A stretch of 13,181 nt of DNA from Entrophospora sp. SA101 (lineage: Eukaryota > Glomeromycota > Glomeromycetes > Entrophosporales > Entrophosporaceae): NCBI GenBank assembly GCA_958430865.1, contig CAUDNR010001474.1:1-13181 (forward strand), given 5' to 3'. A program made the translations under genes and the position numbers. The notes beneath the pieces were generated by a model. That model was given only the letters and a program-made list of their open reading frames with translations. It was not told where the DNA came from and did not search any database. Shown here piece by piece: positions 1 to 6,657 of the stretch (the stretch's first letter is position 1; every line of letters begins with the position of its first letter).

Positions 1-53
1 GTTTTAATAATTAAAGGATGGATACTGATTTTGTGCTTGATATACTGGTAGTA

Positions 54-693
54 TCATATTGTCTCTGGACGTGAATCGTCGTCAACATTCAACAAGAATG
101 TATTTTTTGAATATTTTGTAAGTGCATTCTCATGTTCATCTGCAACTTGCTTCTTTTTACGATCTACTGCTCTTGATGTTGTAGCTACTCCAAGACTTGT
201 ATCTACCGAGTCTAAATAGAATGAAAGGTCGAATTTAAAAGAGTTGATTTTGTATTATTTAATAAAACAAGAAGATAACACATGAACACCACCATTAATC
301 TCTTCATATGGTCCATTATTTGTTCATTATGTTCAAATGGCTGAGCTGCTAAATAGAGTTGGTCAAAAAACCACTTCAAGCTTGGTTCTATTTCTTGGAG
401 CAATCTTTGTATTTCATCAAAATCGTATATAGGACCTTGATGGCTCTAGTGAAATCAATCTTTTCATTTACCTCTTCCTCTTCCGCATCTGTGGTTTTTA
501 CTCTCCTAGGTTCTCTTTTTAAAGGATTTTCTACAAAATTCATATAACAAATGTTACATAAAACAACACGTTACCTTCAGTAAGTTGTTGTTCTCAGCTT
601 CTTTCCATTTATTGCCTTTTGTTGACGAAATTTAGCTGAATCAGTGGTTTTACATTCTGTGCAATGTTTAATTTCACGCAATTTTTCTTCAAG
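54..693 (-). pseudogene. Relic of a multicopy fungal gene, frameshifted and internally deleted
   Basis: Read on the minus strand, coding-like blocks occur in this order. 693-577 contains HCTECKTTDSAKF, a CxxC pair followed by a Lys/Arg-rich stretch, and ends in TGA. 530-437 contains ENPLKREPRR and an acidic EEEE run. 433-212 contains YDFDEIQRLLQEIEP and WFFDQLYLAAQPFE, then MVVFMCYLLVLLNNTK. 239-54 contains FKFDL, TTSRAVDRKKKQVADEHENA and FLLNVDD, ending in TGA. The blocks lie in different frames. The shift near 237 looks like one extra T, and another lies near 434. The gap 531-574 has GTAACG...TTGTAG ends and could be a very short intron. The order resembles a lineage-specific family I associate with Rhizophagus genomes, where the last block appears longer, so an internal deletion is inferred. 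A second relic of the MVFICYLLALLNNT block lies at 12948-13007 on the same strand. The function is unknown; the CxxC pair hints at zinc binding. Confidence 0.6.
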
Positions 694-880
694 TAAATCG
701 TATTATGAAAGTTGTGGGATTCAAAGGGATTCAAAAGATATGATAACAACAAAGTGTAAAGCTTCAAGTTTGTGTAATTATTTGCACATGATTTATTGTA
801 AGAATGGGCTACATGATACCCTTGTAAAAGTATTTTAAACTGTATAAAAAAAATTGAAATCAATTGTGAAAATCCATTCC

Positions 881-926
881 TTATATAGGACGTTCTCTCC
901 TGTTTAGTCGCGGGACATTGCAGATC
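881..926 (-). promoter_or_regulatory. TATA-like promoter candidate upstream of the minus-strand relic
   Basis: Read on the minus strand, a GC-rich word (GATCTGCAATGTCCCGCGAC, 926-907) is followed by a purine tract and then CCTATATAAGG, with TATATAA at 887-881. It lies about 190 bp upstream of the first coding-like block of the relic at 693 and points towards it. The GC-rich word recurs in inverted orientation at 2720-2740. Promoter function is inferred from layout only. Confidence 0.35.
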
Positions 927-1458
927 AAATGTCATTCAATATAAACGTTACATGAATAAAATTATTATCATCCACTTCAAAAAAAAATTTCTCCATTTTC
1001 ATGTAGCAAGCGATTTTTAACCATAATAAAAATTTTAGAATCAGACTAGAACTTTCTAACAACAGTTAAAAGAAAAGGCTAGCTTAAATATTGGTTATTC
1101 TACACCAGGTCAAAGTGTTTCTTTTTTTCACACTTATTTTAAGATTATCACTCAACTAGTATGCAGACTAAAGTGAATTCAGCAGCAACAATTGTGCCAA
1201 AATGTTCCCTACAAAGTCGCTTATAACCACTTGGAAGGTTGTGTTAGAAAAACTTTGTTTTTAATTATAAGGGATTGATTTATAGTTATTTATAAGGTTA
1301 TTTATTAATTTATTTAGAATTTTAAAATAATAATAATAGTAGTAGTAGTTAATTTATTGTTTGATAATTATGAATATGAAGAAATTTATTTATTAATGAT
1401 AGACTTTGACATAGTACATCAAGCAAGGTTTGAATATTTTGGAACAAAGCCCTAAAGG
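927..1458. other. AT-rich spacer with short AAT/AGT microsatellite
   Basis: I see no supportable gene here. A short (aat)n(agt)n tract lies at about 1328-1350. A less AT-rich patch around 1150-1250 has stops in all frames I tried and was not called. Confidence 0.5.
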
Positions 1459-1563
1459 GTTGTGGTGGTAGTGATGGTAATGATAGTGGTAGTGGTGGTA
1501 ATGATGGTGGTGGTAGTGATAGTAATGGTGGTGGTAGTGGTGGGAATGATGGTGGTAGTGGCA
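1459..1563 (+). repeat. Imperfect GRT trinucleotide repeat (GGT/AGT/GAT/AAT)
   Basis: About 35 consecutive triplets of the form RRT fill this stretch, almost all GGT, AGT, GAT or AAT. In that frame it would encode a Gly/Ser/Asp/Asn-rich stretch and runs to TAA at about 1593. It has no ATG, and a TGA lies only some 13 codons upstream of the run. The antisense strand reads as Pro/Leu-rich or His/Tyr-rich, which is a by-product of the triplet pattern. It is best treated as a decayed simple repeat, although a former low-complexity exon cannot be excluded. Confidence 0.7.
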
Positions 1564-1593
1564 ATAATCATAATGCCATGGATACAAGTTGGT

Positions 1594-2292
1594 AATAAAA
1601 AAATATTATTATCATCATTATAACTTGCCCAATATAAATATATTTTGTTAATTTATTCCAAATGATCTGATAATTAAATTCATTAAATTGAATAATAATA
1701 TACCAAATACAAATAATTTCTATTTTCTAAAAATAAATAATTAATAATAATAAAAAAATGATTGCATAATGGATTGTATACTGTCAGATTGTCAGATCAT
1801 TCAACTTTTGCAACCTTTGGAAAAAGAAATAAATATATTAATATAATCACATATACCATTTAATAATAGCAGTAACATCAGTGCTTGTAATCTTGAAATA
1901 ATTGTCATCTTCTGGTCAATTGATATGATTTTAACTCAAATTTTACATATTTATTTACATTAATATATAAATGTATAAATAAAACCATCAATAATCATTA
2001 ATAAAATTTTCTTTTAACCTACATATTACATCTCCATCAGATCCTGCTAATGTATTAATAAATAAATACCTTTTAATTTAATCATTACACTTCTAAATAT
2101 ATATATAAAATGGATGAAATAAAAATTAGTAATAGTATGAAACTAATCTTTAAAATATTAAAAAACATAGCCATTCTCGAAAAGAGTCTGTTACACAAAT
2201 TTGTTTTGTTTGAAAATATTAAATAAATGCAATCTTCTATTTCAACCAGTAATGTATATTAATATATTAATATTATTAGGTAAAATGTTTAT
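1594..2292. other. AT-rich intergenic spacer, no gene seen
   Basis: This stretch is almost entirely A/T with many short ATT/AAT runs, including a tattaatatattaatatta palindrome near 2257-2275. No coding signal, RNA gene or clear repeat family was found. Confidence 0.6.
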
Positions 2293-2340
2293 TACACTCA
2301 CCTGCCAAAAGTATCCGGATACTTTTGGCAGGTGAGTGTA
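2293..2340. mobile_element. Perfect 48-bp palindrome: minimal Tc1/mariner-like element
   Basis: Bases 2293-2316 are exactly complementary to 2317-2340, with no loop and no mismatch. Each arm reads TACACTCACCTGCCAAAAG and then TATCC towards the centre. TA at each outer end followed by a CAC(T)CACCTGCC start matches the general form of Tc1/mariner terminal inverted repeats inserted at a TA dinucleotide. The unit therefore looks like two transposon ends fused directly, with no internal sequence. Base-perfect symmetry suggests a recent origin or gene conversion. The family assignment is inferred from arm sequence and the TA context. Confidence 0.65.
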
Positions 2341-2700
2341 TTATTATGAAAATAATCTTTAAAAAGCAAATTTGAAGTTAATACTTTTCTATAAACAAAT
2401 TATGTAATTTAAAAAAATAAACATTTAAAGGTTGGAAATTAGAACTTAACTATTGCATTTATTATTATTATAGAACTTATAGAACTGGTAGTCAAACTTC
2501 ATGTTAAGATTATCGCTTAGCGGTATTTGTTTACCCTGGCAAAAAATACATCAAAATAAAGGTTTTTTCATATATTTGTTATTTTTTATGATTCAAGTAA
2601 CAACTTGTTTAATTCAGGCAAGTTTGTGTATGAAAGCATGATTTTTTTCTTCATTTTTTCATATAAAATTCCGTGTTGATCAAAGAATTTTTATTAGAGT
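2341..2700. other. AT-rich spacer, no gene seen
   Basis: No coding frame or repeat could be supported. The only less AT-rich patch (2500-2540, around cgcttagcgg) has no recognisable feature. Confidence 0.5.
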
Positions 2701-2719
2701 GACACTTGACCCCCCTGTA

Positions 2720-2741
2720 GATCCGCAATGTCCTGCGACTG
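2720..2741 (+). promoter_or_regulatory. GC-rich recurring word GATCCGCAATGTCCTGCGAC
   Basis: This 21-base word at 2720-2740 matches the reverse complement of 906-926 at 19 of 21 positions, inside otherwise AT-rich DNA. A shorter related word, GATCCGCACTGTA, occurs at 3818-3830. No gene follows closely, so it could be an orphan promoter or a transposon end. Confidence 0.4.
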
Positions 2742-2942
2742 TTATTTTAATATTATATTTTGTGAAACTACTGTGCCACACATTGCGCAGTATCACACGT
2801 ACAATTATTCATATTCATATTTCTATATTTATAAATATTAATTATTGTTTTGTAATGCTCAGTTGACCCAAATATTTATTTTACATTAATAAGCATATTT
2901 TATTGGACAGATTAGAGTAAATATTTGTAATACCCCAAGAGG

Positions 2943-2971
2943 TATAAAAAGACTTGGTTTTAGACCAAGTC
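2943..2971 (+). promoter_or_regulatory. TATA box abutting an 8-bp hairpin
   Basis: TATAAAAA (2943-2950) is followed without a gap by GACTTGGT (2951-2958), a TTTAG loop and the exact complement ACCAAGTC (2964-2971). If the TATA box works at the usual distance, the hairpin lies at or just before the transcription start. It could then be an operator-like inverted repeat or the very 5' end of the transcript. Confidence 0.5.
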
Positions 2972-3116
2972 AGAATCATGTTCATAACAATCTTTTAATT
3001 ATTGATCTAATAATTAATACTTCCTAACACATTGTAATAATAATATTATTGTCGCTAATAAAACACATAACATATTTTACCCTAAATAATAATCTCTAAT
3101 TAATTTAATAAACCAC

Positions 3117-3247
3117 CAAAGGGAAACCTTTGCTGCCCATAGCAGTTAACCCATATCTTAACTATCAAGAGACATCTCAAGGGGACGCCTTTGGGAGATA
3201 ATTACATATATAGAACCTAGGGACCCTCTTATCTGAAAAGATAAGAG
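3117..3247 (+). other. Cluster of short hairpins in the LTR-like unit
   Basis: Four inverted repeats follow one another. CAAAGG-GAAA-CCTTTG (3117-3132) has a GNRA-type tetraloop. CTGC-ccata-GCAG spans 3133-3145. ATCTCAAGG pairs with CCTT(tgg)GAGAT over 3174-3199, with a three-base bulge. CTCTTATC-tgaaaa-GATAAGAG (3226-3247) has a perfect 8-bp stem. This density is unusual here and suggests a folded RNA leader. No match to a named RNA family was recognised. Confidence 0.5.
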
Positions 3248-3265
3248 TTATATTTTTATTAATTT

Positions 3266-3394
3266 TTGACTGTAAGTCAACGAGTAGGCTGTGTGTCATA
3301 TATATAAATAAAGGAATTTGACTGTAAGTCAGCGGGTAGGCTGTGTGTCAAACAATAGAATCAACCGTAAGTCAGCGAGGAGGCTGTGTGTTGA
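3266..3394 (+). repeat. Three tandem copies of a 33-nt structured unit
   Basis: Units lie at 3266-3298, 3318-3350 and 3361-3394 and share the core GTAAGTCARCGRGKAGGCTG. Each is closed by complementary ends: TGAC/GTCA in unit 1, TTTGAC/GTCAAA in unit 2 and TCAAC/GTTGA in unit 3. Between units 2 and 3 two base pairs of the stem change on both sides (G-C to A-T and T-A to C-G), so pairing is kept while sequence changes. Inside, AGC/GCT can close a six-base loop in units 2 and 3; unit 1 has an A-C mismatch there. Spacing is 52 and 43 bp. Confidence 0.7.
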
Positions 3395-3474
3395 GCTATA
3401 AATAACCTATTAAGTAGGAAACTCGGATTGCACGCTCGCAGTAGTATTTTATGCCTATAGATATAAAGAATATT

Positions 3475-3963
3475 GTAAATCTGAAATTGCTTGCCGAAAT
3501 TGTTTTTTTCAAAATCCATTTTGGCTAACATCCTTAGACCTACTATAAAAATCCTATAATGTGAATGATGCTAATAGCAATGTTGAAGAGAAATCAGGGA
3601 GCAACTTCCTATTGATGTTTCTTCAAAAGAGAATAGAGCCAAAAGATCTTTCATCTTTTAGCAAGTTAGGAAAGGAAAAATAGGATGTGTGAGACAAAAT
3701 TTTTTTTTTAGATTAATAGACTCCACTTTTAAAGCTGAATTGAATGGTGGTAAGTTTTTTAAAATCCAATGTGTGAATCACATAATATTTCAAAAATTTT
3801 AACTTTTGAGTATAGATGATCCGCACTGTATATTCATAATAAAATTTTTTATTGTGCGATTTGGTTAATTTTGATTGGTGGAATTTTGTAATTTACCAAT
3901 AATTTTTCGAAATTCCCTTATTCGAAAATGTGGACAGTTTAAGGGATAGTAAAATTGTTGAAG
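3475..3963. other. Spacer with a coding-like island and a GC-rich word
   Basis: At 3560-3748 (plus) the sequence is less AT-rich and coding-like in two frames. Examples are NVNDANSNVEE in one frame and EQLPIDVSSKENRAKRSF, then VRKGKIGCVRQN after an in-frame TAG, in another. A GTAAGT donor-like site lies at 3750. It may be a broken exon; no start codon or family was recognised. GATCCGCACTGTA at 3818-3830 resembles the word at 2720. TTTCGAA...TTCGAAA is an inverted pair at about 3905-3928. Confidence 0.3.
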
Positions 3964-4688
3964 ATTTAGATAAACTTTAAAACGTAAAGGCTCAATAACC
4001 AAGCAAGTTGTGGGAATAATCTTTGCTCAATTGTATTTCCAAACACTCAATTAATAGCCTATCAGAGAGTTTTTTTCATTTATATTAGTAAAGAATTTTT
4101 TTGTAAAGGTTCAAAGTTATCAATTTTGTTGATTTCACTATAAAATGAAATTTAGATAAACTTTAAAATCTAAAGGCTCAATAACCAAACAAGCTGTGTG
4201 AATAACCATTCCATGATTGTATTTCCAGACACTCAATTAATAACCGATCAGAGAGTTTTTTTAATTTTTATTAATAAAAAATTTTTTGTAAAAGGTTCAA
4301 AGTTGTCATTTTACTATTAACAATGGAAATTTAGATAAATTTCAAAATCTAAAGGCTCAATAACCAAACTAGCTGTGGGAATAATCTTTCCACGGTAGTA
4401 TTTCCAAACACATAGTTAATAACCTATCAGAGAGTTTTTTTCATTTTTTTTAATAAAAAAATTTATTGTGAAGGTTCAAAGTTATTGATTTTGTTGATTT
4501 ACTATTAACAATGGAAATTTAGATAAATCTCAAAATCTAAAGGCTCAATAACCAAACTAGCTGTAGGAATAATCTTTCCATGATTTTATTTCAAAACACT
4601 CAATTAATGACCGATTAGAGAGTTTTTTTCATTTTTATTAATAAAAAAATTTTTTGTAAAGGTTCAAAGTTATCAATTTTACTATTAA
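3964..4688. repeat. Tandem array, four copies of a ~180-190 bp unit
   Basis: Copies start at the shared ATTTAGATAAA at 3964, 4150, 4329 and 4517, giving periods of 186, 179 and 188 bp. Each contains in order AAGGCTCAATAACCAA, a TGTGGGAATAATC-like stretch, CAATTAAT..CCGATCAGAGAG or variants, an A/T block and AAAGGTTCAAAGTTAT. The last copy ends near 4688 with the start of a fifth. Differences are mainly substitutions and small A/T indels, so the array is moderately old. It lies just before the coding relic at 4784 and could be within an intron of that gene. Confidence 0.85.
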
Positions 4689-4783
4689 GATTTGCTTTGA
4701 CAATCCTCCTTTTTTAAGGAAATGTTAAAATGTTATTAAATTAATATTACAAATTTTATTTTGTATAAACTTTCAAGTTTTAG

Positions 4784-5497
4784 GAAAATTTGTTCAAATA
4801 AAATTCCAAAATTTCACAGAAAAATAAGAGTAATTCAACAGGCTCGTCTAATCAAAAAAGAGAAAATTTATGCTCCAATTGAAAAAGAAAATAGTTTACC
4901 CATAGATCTTGACAATTCATTTATAGTAACCAATGATTCCTTATCCAGAGATATTTCTCCATCCCAAGATGTCTTTGATTCAATTTTCCAAAATGCATCA
5001 AGTGTTTACCCACAAAATATTTTAGATCACCCATCTGTTAATGTTATAGACCACAATAATATGGCAGAACTTAATACTAAGACAAAGCAAATTAGAATTG
5101 AATTAATCAATAAAATAAATAATTTAGATGAAAAAGAATTAATTGCTTGCTCCCAATTGTTTGAAAACATGAGATATCCAGATGGTACACATCAAGGTGA
5201 GATTTTGTCCCCTTATTTGCAAAAAAAAAGCCATGGAATGGGTCCTAATAACTAAAGACAAACATCAGAATAATGAATCTGAGATAAAGGAAATTAAAAA
5301 ATTAAAAAAAAAAATTGAAAATCTTAATGCATATAAAAAATCATTTGCAATTAAGGTTGCTAGGCAAGAACAAAGAAGAAAAACTTATATTTCCCAGACC
5401 CGTTCTCTTGTTAGTAAAAAAAAGTCAATATCAAATAAAGTCTTTCAAAGTGTTGTAGCAAAAAAATTCAAAGCAAACAAAAATGCTTACACACCTG
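4784..5497 (+). pseudogene. Coding relic with Lys-rich coiled-coil region, cut by a hAT insertion
   Basis: Open coding-like sequence runs from an intron-acceptor-like CAAGTTTTAG (ending 4783) to TAA at 5253-5255. It includes ENSLPIDLDNSFIVTNDSL, ISPSQDVFDSIFQNASS and KINNLDEKELIACSQLFENM. There is no ATG at the 5' end: the frame opens with TTG at 4761 and the first Met codon is far inside, near 5061. A 3' exon is therefore more likely than a complete gene. From about 5255 the reading continues one base over as KDKHQNNESEIKEIKKLKKK, a heptad-like Lys/Glu/Leu stretch, then KSFAIKVARQEQRRKTY and KSISNKVFQSVVAKKFKANK. One extra base near 5254 explains the split. At NKNAYTP the frame runs directly into the hAT end at 5498. 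The function is unknown; it resembles a repeated Rhizophagus family only by impression. Confidence 0.55.
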
Positions 5498-5535
5498 TAG
5501 GGATGGGGCAGCTTGGTTTGGTTTGGTTTGAAAAA
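5498..5535 (+). repeat. 5' terminal inverted repeat and subterminal repeats of a hAT element
   Basis: TAGGGATGGGGCAGC begins at 5498 and fits the general hAT end form (C/T)AGGGNTGGGCA. It is followed by tandem GGTTT repeats and a further GCGGTTTG at 5534, the type of subterminal repeat hAT transposases bind. The preceding 8 bases, CACACCTG (5490-5497), would be the target-site duplication. I found neither that octamer nor a complementary terminal repeat downstream, so the 3' end appears to be lost. Confidence 0.55.
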
Positions 5536-5559
5536 GCGGTTTGAAAATTACACAAGATC

Positions 5560-6657
5560 TTATCGTGTGACATACGTGATAAATAACATTGTTATAATTA
5601 AGGTGTGACGAATAAGAAGCTAAAAAAGCAAAGATTTTCAAATAGTAAATACTAATACCGGATTATATTTATTTACTAATACTAATATATCAAGAAGGAA
5701 ATTGACAAAAATTATAATAGAGATATTGAACAAAGAAAAAAAACTATAAAATAAAGAAATAATGGACCGGAAATAACCAATTGTCACATAAAATCCAATA
5801 AAATCCATTGATCAATTGTTTAATATTAATGAAATAAAAGATTGAAAATCAGACCCTTTTGTCATTTGGGTATATTAATATAGAATCGAAAAGAATTGTA
5901 ACCTATAATGACTCTTGCCTTTTCACCATTTTGTAGTTTTGTCATTTTTCTAATAATATAAAAAGGTCAACTATTTCCTTGTGGTTGAAGCAATATTTTT
6001 GATATAATAAATACAAACTTTATAATTGTTGCAACAATCTTGATCTTGATCAATTGGTAAAATAATTCTAGTCGAAATTGGCAATTAATATATACTAATA
6101 CCATATTTGGTAATGTAGAGAAATTCATCTTTTTAAATTCACTATTACTAATTTGGCAATCGGGATTATTTGCGTTTTTCTTTGAAGAATTATGAATATT
6201 ATTGTCCTTAAATTATTGATATTTTTTAGGAGTGTTGGCGATGGTGTACAATGATTATTAATTATTATTATTATATTATATTTATTTATGAATGTTATCT
6301 TTATGATTAATATTTTCCAGGAAGTCTATAAGCTCCCATACAATATAGAGATTATTTATTTGTATTTTATGAATGTTATCTTTAAGATTAATACTTTCTG
6401 GGAAGTCTATAAGCTCACATACAATATAGAGATTATAATTTTATTTCTTTCTTTCATGATCTATATTTGTATTTTAAGAATTGTAATTTTATTATTTAAA
6501 GAATCTAAATTTGAATAAAATAAAGATAACTTTTAATTTAACAACAATTAAATTACCTGTCCATTAATATTGTTAAAATAATTATAAATCATATTGCTTT
6601 TTCTTTCAAAATTAATAATTATATAATATACTTAGGTTACCTTTTTTTTTTTTTGAA
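5560..6657 (+). other. Non-coding leader of the hAT element
   Basis: AT-rich sequence lies between the terminal repeat and the transposase start. Open frames here are short and low in complexity. The only structure seen is a tandem duplication at 6285-6440. A T-run at about 6641-6654 directly precedes the GAAATGG start context. Confidence 0.45.
6285..6440. repeat. Tandem duplication, two copies of an 81-bp unit
   Basis: TTTATGAATGTTATCTTTA followed by GATTAATA...GGAAGTCTATAAGCTC starts at 6285 and again at 6366. The copies differ at a handful of positions. The unit length is divisible by three, so an open frame runs through both copies, but the product is low-complexity Ile/Tyr/Asn-rich and is not credible as a gene. 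Confidence 0.75.

Larger units (their letters stand above)
2926..3469 (+). mobile_element. Candidate solo LTR of a retrotransposon
   Basis: The unit begins TGTAATACCCC after ATATT (2921-2925). ATATT also occurs at 3470-3474, which could be a 5-bp target-site duplication. A chance match is easy in such AT-rich DNA, and the 3' end does not show the usual CA. It holds a TATA box, a series of GC-containing hairpins and a tandem structured repeat, and it is clearly less AT-rich than its flanks. No reverse transcriptase, integrase, primer-binding site or second copy is present, so it would be a solo LTR. Alternatively it is a structured non-coding transcript or another repeat class. The boundaries are provisional. 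Confidence 0.42.

Noticed and set aside
609..935. Minus-strand open frame of 108 codons overlapping the relic
   Set aside because: The coding-like reading (HCTECKTTDSAKF) lies in a different frame at 577-693. The longer frame is Asn/Leu/Tyr-rich and crosses the promoter-like segment.
1349..1587. Two minus-strand frames rich in Pro/Leu or His/Tyr
   Set aside because: Both are antisense readings of the RRT triplet repeat at 1459-1563.
2926..3469. Hammerhead-type ribozyme or snoRNA in the structured region
   Set aside because: No CTGATGA core with a matching GAAA strand and no paired C/D or H/ACA boxes were found.
3964..4688. GGTTCAAAG in each tandem unit as a tRNA-like B box
   Set aside because: No A box at a suitable distance, no cloverleaf, and the match to the B-box consensus is partial.
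5182..5255. Very short intron (about 34 bp) with CAAG|GTGAGA donor as the cause of the frame change
   Set aside because: It is too short for a typical fungal intron, and it would remove coding-like residues; a one-base indel near 5254 is simpler.
6288..6518. 76-codon plus-strand frame before the transposase
   Set aside because: It is generated by the 81-bp tandem duplication, is Ile/Tyr/Asn-rich and has no upstream signals.
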